64,000 nucleotides of DNA from JAHECE01 sp963780675 (GTDB lineage Bacteria; Actinomycetota; Actinomycetes; Actinomycetales; JAHECE01): contig CAWACR010000003.1 in the NCBI GenBank assembly GCA_963780675.1, positions 558,001-622,000 of the forward strand. Reading direction: 5' to 3'. Below the pieces are notes generated by a model. It was not told where the DNA came from. It saw only the letters and a program-made list of their open reading frames with translations, and searched no databases. Shown piece after piece: positions 1 through 10,183 of the stretch (position 1 is its first letter; every line of letters begins with the position of its first letter). Both the position numbers and the translations under genes were made by a program.

Positions 1-7
1 TAGGCAG

Positions 8-29
8 CACGGGGCGGGTTCCCGCCGTG
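8..29 (-). terminator. Hairpin downstream of the RHH gene
   Basis: A GC-rich stem with a two-base G bulge (CACGG...GCGGG, loop TT, CCCGCCGTG) lies about 40 bases past the stop of the minus-strand RHH gene. It could terminate that transcript. There is no U tract, which is common in high-GC actinobacteria. Confidence 0.3.
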
Positions 30-69
30 TGGGTGTCCCGAACTCTGAGGGTCCAGGGACACGCGGTGT

Positions 70-432
70 TCACTCGTCGGCGGGCTTGCTCCGACGAGGC
101 GTCGGACGAGGGGGAGTGGTCGCTCCCTTCTCGCTGACGCTTGTGATGGTGCCGTCGCTGCTGTCGAAGATCGCGGCGATGGCGTTGCGGCGGGTCTGAG
201 CTTCGCGCTCGATCTCCGCCCTGACGGCCTCTGCCTTCTTGAGCACGATCGGATCGGACTTGGTGCGCTCGATCCAGTGCTCCAGGGCGAGGCGGATCTC
301 CTCGGTGGTGCTGCGCCCAGTCAGCTGGGCGATGATGTCCAGCTGCGCGCGCAGGTCCTCGGTGATCCGAACGGCCAGTGTCCGGAGCTGGCCACCGCTG
401 CCCGTGTGAACGGGCGGTGTCTGCTCACTCAT
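70..432 (-). CDS. Ribbon-helix-helix family DNA-binding protein
   Basis: The product is 120 residues. Residues 16-52 fit a ribbon-helix-helix (CopG/Arc-like) fold: a short beta strand (TLAVRITEDLRAQLD) followed by two helices with the turn around TGRSTTEEIRLAL. The C-terminal half is charged and ends in a basic, proline-rich tail with no recognisable domain. Proteins of this kind are usually antitoxins or small autoregulated repressors. The ATG is supported by a strong ribosome-binding site (GAGGAGGTGG) ending 6 bases upstream. No toxin gene is visible next to it, although the window begins 69 bases past its stop. A promoter-like sequence lies about 165 bases upstream, and an inverted repeat in the leader could be its operator. 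The fold assignment is good; the target is unknown. Confidence 0.75.
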   Translation of the reverse strand: MSEQTPPVHTGSGGQLRTLAVRITEDLRAQLDIIAQLTGRSTTEEIRLALEHWIERTKSDPIVLKKAEAVRAEIEREAQTRRNAIAAIFDSSDGTITSVSEKGATTPPRPTPRRSKPADE

Positions 433-509
433 GGTGAGCCACCTCCTCGGTGAAGTGCGGCCGACGAACCGGAATGGTTCATCTGATAGCCGCAGAACGC
501 CGGCGAGGG

Positions 510-593
510 GGTGAGTGAAGTCCGCTGGAGTTTCTTGACTGGCGAAGGGAGAAAGCGAGGGCTCGGTGGGCGCCGAGTGCTGACTTCACTCAT
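510..593. repeat. Inverted repeat in the RHH leader
   Basis: GGTGAGTGAAGTC (510-522) is matched on the opposite strand by GACTTCACTCATC near 582-593, with one mismatch in the arms and about 60 bases between them. It lies between the candidate promoter and the RHH gene. It could be an operator for the RHH protein or a leader structure. Confidence 0.3.
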
Positions 594-598
594 CACTA

Positions 599-627
599 TT
601 TATGACGCAAGCGCTGCGCAAAGTCAA
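599..627 (-). promoter_or_regulatory. Sigma-70-like promoter for the RHH gene
   Basis: Read on the minus strand, TTGACT (627-622) and CATAAA (604-599) are separated by exactly 17 bases, in an AT-richer patch than the surroundings. Transcription would start near 592, giving a 5' leader of about 160 bases before the RHH start codon. This is a pattern match only. Confidence 0.4.
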
Positions 628-1136
628 CACATTTCGCTTCAACGTTGTGATTACTACACAGGGAAGGCTATCTCGTTAGGAGAGTCACGCATGACCCTGT
701 GGAGTTGGGTCCTCTGACGTCCGCTTGCTGCCCCCGACTCGCGGGTTCAGAGTGGCGGCTCCGAGCGCGAGCTCCCGGATCCAGTCATGGGCATCAGTCG
801 AGGACGTTGGTCCCGAACAGTGCGGCCCCGGACCGGGCTAACCTCTACCCCTGCTTCGGGGAGGCTCCACTTGAGGCATGAGCGACCGCGACGGCGGTCG
901 TAGGACAGACTGATGGAGTCGTGCGTACTACCGCACACCACTTCGACTGCGACGCCAGCGCCTCGGGTACGAGCTGATCACCCGCTAAGGGCGGACGTCC
1001 TGCCAGAAGGACGAGACTGACAGTGTCTCGTCTCCGCAACCACGCGTCGAGGCTGGACAAGCCGGACCTCGGCTCTGCATCAGACATGGTCAGTCAACGA
1101 TCTTGAATGGCCGAGATCTGCGGACAGGAGCGAGAA
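628..1136. other. Non-coding stretch
   Basis: No convincing gene is present. The short open frames on both strands are arginine- and serine-rich shadows with no ribosome-binding sites. It should hold the promoter of the secreted amidase-like gene, but I could not pick one with confidence. Confidence 0.4.
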
Positions 1137-2105
1137 GTGCCTCATTGGAAGAAGAGCGAGCGGCAAGGGGAGACCTCCCACCTGGTACACGGCGTCCAAC
1201 GGTCGGTAGCACTTGCTGCCTCACTCGCCATTATCGGAGTGGCCGGCGCGACGAGTGCGCAGGCGGCGGAATCCGTCGGAACAGTCATCAGTGGAAACGG
1301 CACCAATTACGTCAACGTCCGCGAACACCCCACTACCGACTCCCAGATTCTGAGGACGATCGACTCGGGACAGGCAGTCGGCCTCAACTGCTACACCCTG
1401 GGTATGGCGATTGTCGGACCGTACGGAACGTCCGTAATCTGGTACTCAATCGAAGGTGGAGGGTGGGTCACAGACGCCTACCTCTACACCGGAACGAACG
1501 ATCCGGTGACATCAGCATGTCGGGGCGAGAACTCCACGGAAGCGCAGCCGGCTGCGGACAGCGACACGGGTCTGTATGACGCTGTCGGCGCGGCTTCCTG
1601 GGCGCAGAGCAACGCGGAGACTCTGCCGGACCGGTTCCCTGCCGACTGCACCTGGTTCGTCTCGCAGGCGCTCTGGATTGGGGGGCTTCCCCAGAGCAGC
1701 GAGTGGCAGGAGTCGACCTGGAACATCCTTGACGTGGCCAGCAAGGCTGACTTCCCTGGGCCCACGAAGGCCGCGGTTAACGCGGACTACTTCAAGAACT
1801 ACATCGTCAACAGCGGACTCGCCACAATCGAGGAGATCACGTGGAGTGATAACACGGCGGGCGGCGCTCGGGTGGGTGACGTGATTGCCTACGACTGGAA
1901 CCCGCCAGGCCCGGACGGCATCGTCGATCACCTCGCCATCGTCGTGTCGCTGAATTCCGAGGGCTATCCTACAATCGCGCAGCACTCTCCGGCTCGGGCC
2001 GACCGCTACTGGTCATGGGATCTCTCGGAAGGCGACTGGATTGAGTTCTCAAATCAGCACGGGGAGAACCGGCCGAGAGTCTACTTGATTCACATCACGA
2101 GCTAG
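1137..2105 (+). CDS. Secreted SH3b and amidase_6-type domain protein
   Basis: The product is 322 residues from the GTG at 1137, which has a GGACAGGAG site just upstream; an ATG 30 bases earlier has none. An N-terminal signal peptide (basic start, hydrophobic core, cleavage after SAQA) implies export. An SH3b-like segment follows (around VNVREHPTTDSQILRTI and ending near GGWVTDAYLY). The C-terminal half resembles the putative amidase domain family PF12671 (amidase_6): FPADCTWFVSQAL supplies the Cys region and GDVIAYDW plus DGIVDHLAIV the Asp/His region. Such proteins bind and may cleave peptidoglycan or peptides. It sits at the island edge, so a phage or plasmid origin is possible. The substrate is unknown. 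Confidence 0.7.
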   Translation: MPHWKKSERQGETSHLVHGVQRSVALAASLAIIGVAGATSAQAAESVGTVISGNGTNYVNVREHPTTDSQILRTIDSGQAVGLNCYTLGMAIVGPYGTSVIWYSIEGGGWVTDAYLYTGTNDPVTSACRGENSTEAQPAADSDTGLYDAVGAASWAQSNAETLPDRFPADCTWFVSQALWIGGLPQSSEWQESTWNILDVASKADFPGPTKAAVNADYFKNYIVNSGLATIEEITWSDNTAGGARVGDVIAYDWNPPGPDGIVDHLAIVVSLNSEGYPTIAQHSPARADRYWSWDLSEGDWIEFSNQHGENRPRVYLIHITS

Positions 2106-2121
2106 AATATACTACGATGTA

Positions 2122-2610
2122 GTGTATTCACTTTCATCCACAACCACCCTACTTGGTAAGTCAGCGAGTCCGTTGACTTTGTTTGCCGGCGAGCCGATGT
2201 ACCTCGTGCGGTTCCAAGTGGGGTGGTTGTGGTTCTTTACGCCCATCAAGGATGGCGTACTGGTCGACTGGACGCAGAACGCCGTCGGCAACATCGTGCC
2301 CTCCTGGTACTTCGTGAAGCTTGGCTACGATTCGTATCTCGACCTGCGCCTGCTGATCATCCAAGCGACGTTGGTCGCGATGCTTTTATGGGTGGTTCCT
2401 CGAGCGGTTCGCCGTGTGTCTCCCGGCGAGCGCCGGATTGGAACCATTAGCCGAGTACTCGGAGCCCTACTAGTGGCGTTCGTCGCCATTAATGCTTCCT
2501 CAAACGCGCCGTCCGGACTGTATACATTCGTCATTGTATTGCTTTCGCTGGGATCGATCGCCGCGGCCTTCGTTGTGCCGGGCCGATCCGGAATCGGGTC
2601 ACGATCATGA
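2122..2610 (+). CDS. Small hypothetical membrane protein
   Basis: The product is 162 residues from a GTG; an internal ATG at 2196 is an alternative start. It starts 16 bases after the amidase-like gene and so is probably co-transcribed. At least three hydrophobic segments are visible: LLIIQATLVAMLLWVVP, VLGALLVAFVAIN and FVIVLLSLGSIAAAFVV. The N-terminal half (FQVGWLWFFTPIKDG, then a polar loop) probably faces outside. The pairing with a secreted hydrolase could reflect an immunity or anchoring role, but I recognise no family. Confidence 0.5.
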   Translation: MYSLSSTTTLLGKSASPLTLFAGEPMYLVRFQVGWLWFFTPIKDGVLVDWTQNAVGNIVPSWYFVKLGYDSYLDLRLLIIQATLVAMLLWVVPRAVRRVSPGERRIGTISRVLGALLVAFVAINASSNAPSGLYTFVIVLLSLGSIAAAFVVPGRSGIGSRS

Positions 2611-2803
2611 GGCTCGCGCGACCTCACTCCGTGTGCCGCGCCGCACCACTGTCGGTACCCGCGGCTAAGGTCGTGAGTAGAGACGGGCACGATCGGCGCC
2701 GCAGCCTGTTTGGACGAGATACGAGGGGCAAACATCTGATGACATCGCCGTCGTGCGCACCAAGCGCCACCCGATGGTTCCAGTCCCAGCACAAGGTGGT
2801 GAC

Positions 2804-5261
2804 GTGGTAGTGGCTCTCAAGAAGTCGGATCTCTACAGCTCGCTCTGGAAGAGCTGCGACGAGCTGCGCGGCGGCATGGACGCCTCGCAGTACAAGGACT
2901 ACATCCTGACGCTGCTGTTCGTGAAGTACGTCTCGGACAAGGCCAAGGCCGACCCGAACAGCCTGATCGACGTGCCCGCCGGCGGCTCCTTCGACGACAT
3001 GGTCGCCGCTCAAGGGCGACAAGGAGATCGGCGACAAGATCAACAAGATCATCGGCAAGCTCGCCGAGGCCAACGACCTGCAGAAGCGTCATCGACCTGG
3101 CCGACTTCAACGACGAGGAGAAGCTCGGCAAGGGCAAGGAGATGCAGGACCGGCTCTCCAAGCTGGTCGGCGATCTTCGACGACCTCGACTTCCGCGGCA
3201 CCCGCGCCGAGGGCGACGACCTGCTCGGCGACGCCTACGAGTACCTGATGCGCCACTTCGCCACCGAGTCCGGCAAGAGCAAGGGCCAGTTCTACACGCC
3301 GGCCGAGGTCTCGCGGATCCTGGCCAAGGTCATCGGCATCGGCCCGGACACCCGCCAGGACCAGACGGTCTACGACCCGACCTGCGGCTCCGGCTCGCTG
3401 CTGCTCAAGGTCGCCGACGAGGCCCCGCGCGGCATCACGATCTACGGCCAGGAGAAGGACAACGCCACCTGGGCGCTGGCCAAGATGAACATGATCCTGC
3501 ACGGCAACGAGATCGCCGACATCCGCAAGGGCGACACCATCACCAGCCCGCAGTTCACCAAGGGCGACAGACTTGCAGACCTTCGACTTCGCCGTCGCCA
3601 ATCCGCCGTTCTCGGTCAAGTCCTGGAGCAACGGCCTGGAGAACGACTACGGCCGCTTCGAGTTCGGCCTGCCGCCGGACAAGAACGGCGACTACGCCTT
3701 CCTGCTGCACATGCTCAAGTCGCTCAAGAGCACCGGCAAGGCCGCGGTCATCCTGCCGCACGGCGTGCTGTTCCGCGGCAACGCCGAGGCGACGATCCGC
3801 AAGGAACTGCTCAAGCGCGGCTACATCAAGGGCATCATCGGCCTGCCGGCGAACCTCTTCTACGGCACCGGCATCCCGGCCTGCATCGTCGTGCTCGACA
3901 AGGAGAACGCCCAGGCCCGCACCGGCATCTTCATGATCGACGCCTCCAAGGGCTTCATGAAGGACGGCAACAAGAACCGGCTGCGCAGCCAGGACATCCA
4001 CAAGATCGTCGACGTCTTCAACAAGCAGACCGAGATCGACGCGCTACTCGCGCATGGTGCCGCTGAGCCGAGATCGCCGACCCGAAGAACGACTACAACC
4101 TCAACATCCCGCGCTACATCGACTCGTCCGAGCCCGAGGACATCCAGGACCTCCACGCCCACCTGCACGGCGGCATCCCCGACCGCGACATCGACGCTCT
4201 CGAGCGGCTACTGGGACGCCTTCCCGCAGCCTGCGCGCGCACGCTGTTCAAGCCGAACCGCCCCGGCTACAGCGACCTGGCCGATCGACGTCGAGCGAGG
4301 TCCAGCAGACCATCCTCGACTCGACCGAGTTCCAGAAGTTCGCCGCAGCAGGTCGCGAGCACTGGTCGACGACTGGTTCGCCGCGCACCGGCCGACGCTC
4401 GCAGGCGATCGACGCAGACACCGACCCGAGCGACCTCATCGCCGACGCTCGGCGACGACCTGCTCGCCCGCTTCAAGCCCGTGCCGCTGCTCGACGAGTA
4501 CGACGTCTACGAGCAGCTGATGACCTACTGGCACGACACCATGCACGACGACGTCTTCCTCATCATGAACGACGGCTGGGTCGAGCGCCGCCAAGCCGCG
4601 CAAGACCATCGAGGACAAGGACCGCAAGCTCACCGAGACGCCGGACCTCGTCATCGGCACCGGCCGCGAGCGCCGCCAAGTACAAGATGGACCTCATCCC
4701 GCCGAGCACTCATCGTCGCCCGCTACTTCGCCGAGGAGCAGGCCAAGCTCGACGAGCTCAACGCGGCCGCCGAGGAGGCGACCCGCGCCGTCGAGGAGTA
4801 CGTCGAGGAGCACGCGGTCGAGGAGGGCTCCTGGCCGACGCCATGGACGACGACAAGATCACGCAAGGCGCTCGCCACCGCGCGGCTGCGAGACGCCAAG
4901 CGCGAGGGCTCCGACCCCGACGAGATCAGGCGCTGCAGCACGCTCATCAAGCTCTACGACGCCGAGGCCGCTGCCAAGAAGGCCGCCAAGGATGCCCAGG
5001 CCGCGCTCGACCTCGCGACGCTCAAGAAGTACGGCGACCTCACCGAGACCGACGTCAAGCAGCTCGTGCTCGACGACAAGTGGCACGCCACGATCCGACC
5101 GCGATCGCAGGCGAGGTCAACGCACTCACGCTCGCGCTCGTTACCCGTATCCAGGAGCTTGGCGAGCGTTACGCCGAGACCGTCGAGCGCAGCTCGACGC
5201 TGAGCTCGCGACGCTCGAGGCGAAGGTCGCCGAGCACCTCGCGGAGATGGGGGTCGAGTGA
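2804..5261 (+). pseudogene. hsdM: Type I restriction-modification methyltransferase subunit, frameshifted
   Basis: This encodes HsdM, the N6-adenine methyltransferase subunit of a type I system, about 810 residues when the frames are joined. The N-terminal HsdM helical domain begins KKSDLYSSLWKSCDELRGG. The SAM-binding motif is DPTCGSGSLL and the catalytic motif is NPPF (VANPPFSVKSW). The C-terminal third is a long charged, coiled-coil-like region. The frame shifts at many points, for example near 3006, 3084, 3169 and 3574, and repeatedly between 4060 and 5230. Most shifts are +1 and look like one duplicated base (GCG read as GCCG, CTG as CTTG). Between shifts the protein is well preserved with no degenerate stretches. 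The start is GTG 2804 or 2810. It overlaps hsdS by one base. Confidence 0.85.
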
Positions 5262-6484
5262 TGACGCGCCGCGACTGCCAGTGACTCGAGCGTCGTCCTA
5301 CTGGACGCCTAGCGACATTGGCAGCGTGGCAATTCGCGACTCGGCCGCGAACACGATCCGCGACTTCTTTGGTGGCAAGTATCCATGTCATTCGACGGGT
5401 GACGTAAGAAGCGGTCGCGATGGCGAGACTGCGTCATTCTCAAACGCGAATGACGATGGGCTAAGACGTAAGCAGCTCGTCACGGCCGGGACTCTGTTCA
5501 TCACGATTGCCGCGAACCGTAGGAGACCTCGGCATCTCTGGATTCGACTGTGCGCTGTACCAGACAGCACATGTGCGCTGGATGCGGCCCAGCGGTAAGC
5601 GCGGTCAGATCTGGCTTCGTCTATGCGCTACCTTCTCGGAAGTCGTGAGCGTGCATCAGATTGCTACGGCAGACGCGACGCGCCAGCCTCATCGCAGAAG
5701 CTGAGCTCGGTTGCCGCTGCTGACGCCGACCTCCCCGACGTGCAGAGCAGCGAGATCGCCAGTGCCTTGCGGACGTCGATGACTCATCGCCGCTCTCGAA
5801 CGACTGATCGCCAAGAAGCAGGCGATCAAGCAGGGCATGATGCAGCAGCTCCTCACCGGCAGGACCCGCCTCCCCGGCTTCACGGGCCGTGGGTGAGTCA
5901 CGACCTCGGGCGACTCTGCGTGACGTCATCCGGACGGAGGCGATCTGCTCGATGCACGTGCCGAGCAGCTCGCTCGGCCGCAGTGATTCCCGGTATTCGC
6001 TACCGGGTCGAGACTTCGACAGCGGCTTGACGGACACGTCACGTACACCGCTCGGCACGCAGTCACTACGATTGGCGCGTCCGGAGCCGTCGGCGCGGCT
6101 CTCGGTGGCCTGCATCGATCGACGTTCCGATACGTCGCGTCCGACGTGTTGACGATCAGTCGTCTCGCAAGCTGCGCTCATGGCTCGACAGTTTGGCTAC
6201 CGCACTGTCTCGCGTTGCAACGAGTCGACTCGCGTTCGATCGAACGCAGGCTGCGCGGCGGCCAACGCATGTCATGCAAGCAGACATCTAGCGCATCTGC
6301 GAGCTGTCTCGTCACCTGCCGCCGCGGACGAGCAGCCGCGATCGCAGCGTGCTTGGGGACGCCGACGAGGAGACTCGACGCTCTCGAGCGCCGCCTTGCG
6401 AAGGCCCGAGCAGTCAAGCAGGGCATGATGCAGGAGCTTCTGACGGGCCGCACTCGCCTGCCGGTCGAGGAGGCCGCGTCATGA
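5261..6484 (+). pseudogene. hsdS: Type I restriction-modification specificity subunit, frameshifted
   Basis: This encodes the target-recognition subunit, about 405 residues if repaired. It starts at an ATG overlapping the hsdM stop (TGATG). Two target-recognition halves can be seen. The first contains GTLFITIAAN and VGDLGISGFDCALYQTAHVR. Each half ends in the conserved helix: IAKKQAIKQGMMQQLLTGRTRLPG near 5806-5880, and LERRLAKARAVKQGMMQEL near 6380-6445. This repeat of helix plus LLTGRTRLP is the usual HsdS layout. At least six frame breaks are present, so the recognition domains cannot be read with confidence. It ends overlapping the hsdR start (ATGA). Confidence 0.75.
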
Positions 6485-9400
6485 GCGACGTCGGACAGAT
6501 CGAGCGCAAGGCGCAGGACCGCGTCGTCGAGCTGCTTCCGGGACCAGCTCGGCTACGAGTACCTCGGCAACTGGGAGTACCGCGAGGGCAACTCGAACGT
6601 CGAGGTCGAGCTGCTCGACGCAGAACCTCACGGCTCGCGGCTACGACGACAACCTGATCAACAAGGCCATCGACCAGCTCAAGAAGGCCGCCTCGCTCGG
6701 CGGCGGTCGCGACCTCTACGAGGCCAACCAGGACGTCTATCGACCTGCTGCGCTACGGCGTGAAGGTCAAGCCCGGCGTCGGCGAGCAGATCGAGACGGT
6801 CTGGCTGATCGACTGGACGAACCCCGAGGCCAACCACTTCGCCGTCGCCGAGGAAGTCACGGTCCTCGGGCAGCACACCAAGCGCCCGGACGTCGTGCTC
6901 TACGTCAACGGCATCGCGCTGGTGACGCTCGAGCTCAAGCGCTCGAAGGTCGCGGTGTCGGAGGGTATCCGGCAGACCATCGGCAACCAGAAGCCGGAGT
7001 TCATCCGCCCGTTCTTCACCACGGTGCAGCTGGTGATGGCCGGCAACGACGTCGAGGGTCTGCGCTACGGCGTGATCGACACGCCGGAGAAGTACTGGCT
7101 GGCGTGGAAGGAGCCGTCAGACATCGAGGACCCGCTCGACCGGGCGCTGACTGCAGATGTGCTCGCAAGGAGCGCCTCCTGGAGCTGATCCACGACTTCA
7201 TGGTGTTCGACGCGGGCGTCAAGAAGACCGCCCGCCACAACCAGTACTTCGGCGTGAAGGCCGCGCAGGCGCGGATCGCCAAGCGCGAGGGCGGCATCAT
7301 CTGGCACACCCAGGGCTCGGGCAAGAGCCTGACGATGGTGTGGCTGGCCAAGTGGATTCGCGAGCACCAGAACGACGCCCGGGTTCTGCTGATCACCGAC
7401 CGCACCGAGCTCGACGAGCAGATCGAGAGGGTCTTCACCGGCGTCAACGAGACGATCTACCGCACCAAGCAGCGGCGCCGACCTGCTCGCCACGCTGAAC
7501 AAGTCACGACCGAGTGGCTGATCTGCTCCCTGGTCCACAAGTTCCGCGGCTCCGACGACGACGCGACGCTCGACGAGGCCGAGCGACGACTTCATCGCGG
7601 AGCTGCAACGCCAAGATCCCGCAAGGACTTCCGCGCCAAGGGCAACCTCTTCGTCTTCGTCGACGAGGCTCACCGCACCCAGTCCGGCAAGATGCACGAC
7701 GCCATGAAGCAGCTGCTGCCGGGCGCGATGTTCATCGGCTTCACCGGCACGCCGCTGCTCAAGGCCGACAAGGCCACCAGCATCGAGACCTTCGGCATCG
7801 TTCATCCACACCTACAAGTTCGACGAGGCCGTCGCGGACGGCGTCGTGCTCGACCTGCGCTACGAGGCCCGCAACATCGACCAGGACCTGACGTCGCCCG
7901 AGCAAGGTCGACAAGTGGTTCGAGGCCAAGACCAAGGGCATGACCGACCTGTCCAAGGCCGAGCTGAAGAAGCGCTGGGGCACCATGCAGAAGGTCGTCA
8001 GCTGCCGAGCCACGCGCCAAGCAGATCGTCAACGACATCCTGCTCGACATGGAGACCAAGCCCCGCCTGATGGACGGGCGCGGCAACGCCATGCTCGTCG
8101 GCGTCGAGCATCTACCAGGCCTGCAAGTTCTACGAGCTGTTCTGCCAGGCCGGCTTCAAGGGCAAGTGCGCCATCGTCACCAGCTACGAGCCGCAGGCCG
8201 GCGACATCTCCAAGGAGGACTCCGGCGAGGGCGCGACCGAGAAGCTGCGCCAGTACGACATCTACCGGCAGATGCTGGCCGACCACTTCGACGAGCCCGC
8301 CGACGACGCGCGATGAGCAAGGTCGAGGAGTTCGAGAAGGAGGTCAAGGAGAAGTTCGTCAAAGAGCCCGGGCCAGATGCGGCTGCTCATCGTGGTCGAC
8401 AAGCTGCTGACCGGCTTCGACGCGCCGAGCGCCACCTACCTCTACATCGACAAGAAGATGCAGGACCACGGCCTGTTCCAGGCCATCTGCCGGGTCAACC
8501 GTCTCGACGGCGACGACAAGGACTACGGCTACATCGTCGACTACCGCGACCTGTTCAACTCCCTCGAAGACGGCCATCACCGACTACACCAGTCGGCGCC
8601 CTCGACGGCTACGAGAAGAAGGACATCGAAGGTCTGCTCTCCGACCGCATCGACAAGGCCCGCGAGGACCTCGACGAGGCGCTGGAGAAGATCCGCGCCC
8701 TGTGCGAGCCGGTCGCGCCGCCGAAGGACACGCTGCAGTACCAGCAGTACTTCTGCGCCGAGAGCACGGCAACGCCGAGCAGCTCAAGGCCAACGAGCCC
8801 AAGCGCGTCGAGCTGTACAAGTCCGTCGCCGCCGCTCGTCGCGCGCCTACGGCAACCTCGCCAACGAGATGGACGCCGCCGGCTACACGCGACGCCGAGG
8901 CCGACGGCCATCAAGGACGAGATCGCCCACTACGCCGACGTCCGCGACGAGGTGAAGCTCGGCGCCGGCGAGGACGTCGACTTCAAGCAGTACGAGGCCG
9001 GCATGCGCTACCTGCTCGACACCTACATCCAGGCCGAGCCGTCCGAGGTCGTCGCCGACTTCGAGGACACGGGCCTCATCGAGCTGATCGTCAAGCTCGG
9101 CGCTGGCGCGATCGACAAGCTGCCCGACGGGCATCAAGAAGGACCCCGAGGCCGTCGCCGAGACGATCACCAACAACATGCGCAAGGTCATCATCGACGA
9201 GCGCGCGATGAACCCGAAGTACTACGACAAGATGTCCGAGCTGCTCGACGCCCTCATCGAAGCAGCGCCGCAAGGAGGCCCTCGACTACAAGGAATACCT
9301 CGCCAAGCTGCTCGAACAGGCCGCCAAGAGCTCGGCAAGGGCGAGTCCGACACCGCCTATCCCGACTGGGCCAACAACGGCGCCCAGCGGGCGCTCGTCG

Positions 9401-9596
9401 ACTTCTTCTTCCCGACGACCGAGCTCGCGATCGAGGTCGACACCGTCGTCACGGCACACCAAGCCCGACTCCTGGGTCGGCAACCCGATGAAGGAGCGGA
9501 AGGTCAGGCAGCGCCATCAGCGCGGCCCTGCCCGACGACTTCGACCGGCTCGATGAACTGTTCGACCTCGTGAAGGCGCGCGATGAGTACCGCTAG
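6481..9596 (+). pseudogene. hsdR: Type I restriction endonuclease subunit, frameshifted
   Basis: This encodes the restriction and translocation subunit, about 1035 residues when frames are joined, which is normal for HsdR. The N-terminal PD-(D/E)xK nuclease domain shows RPDVVLYVNG followed by VTLELKRSK. The SF2 motor has Walker A GSGKSLT (near 7315-7335), the DEAH box in FVDEAHRTQSGKM (near 7660), and FTGTPL. Motif VI-type residues occur in FQAICRVNRLDG. A C-terminal helical region follows and ends FDLVKARDEYR. More than a dozen single-base indels break it, mostly duplications of one base. Repairing each restores a continuous protein, which argues for sequence error over decay. It overlaps the next gene by 14 bases. 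Confidence 0.85.
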
Positions 9597-10183
9597 CGCC
9601 TACCTGACCGTCCGCGGCATCGACGTCGATGTCGTCTACAAGGACATCAAGAACCTGCACATCGGCGTCTACCCGCCCGTGGGTCGCGTCCGCGTCGCCG
9701 CGCCCGAACGACTCGACGACGACGCAGGTCCGGCTGGCCGTCGTCCAGCGACTGCCGTGGATCAAGACGCCAGCGCGAGCAGCTCCAGCGCGGCCGAGCG
9801 CCAGTCCGAGCGCGAGATGGTCACCGGCGAGTCGCACTACGTCTGGGGAGTCCGACTACCGGCTCAAGGTCATCGAACGACCCGGCCGCGCCGCACATCG
9901 AGATCGACGGCGACCGACTGCTGCTCTACGTGCCCGCCGGCACGGACTCAGCACGACCGACGCGAGCGTGCTTCGATCGCTGGTACCGCGACACAGCTCC
10001 GCGAGCGCGATCCCGCGCTCATCGCCAAGTGGGAGCCGATCATCGGGCGCACGGTGCCACAGCTGGAGCATCCGCCGCATGAAGACCAAGTGGGGCTCCT
10101 GCAACCGCGAGACCGGCCACATCTGGTTCAACCTCGAGCTCGCCAAGAAGCACCCCGACTGCCTCGAGTACATCGTCGTCCAC
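9583..10183 (+). pseudogene. YgjP/M48-type zinc metallopeptidase, truncated and frameshifted
   Basis: The frame opens with MSTASAYLTVRGIDVDVVYK. It carries the YgjP-like (DUF45, SprT-related) signature MKTKWGSCNRETGHIWFN followed by CLEYIVVH. Genes of this family often follow hsdR in type I loci; the role is unclear. The expected HExxH zinc motif begins at the final His codon (10181-10183) and is then lost, because the sequence passes straight into the N-terminus of QatA in another frame. About 60 C-terminal residues are missing. Several +1 shifts lie upstream (near 9720, 9770, 9850 and 9950). Even if the indels are errors, the product would lack its metal site. Confidence 0.75.

Noticed and set aside
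2804..9596. Programmed ribosomal frameshifting in hsdMSR
   Set aside because: There are too many sites, with no common slippery sequence, and the same defect is scattered across unrelated genes.
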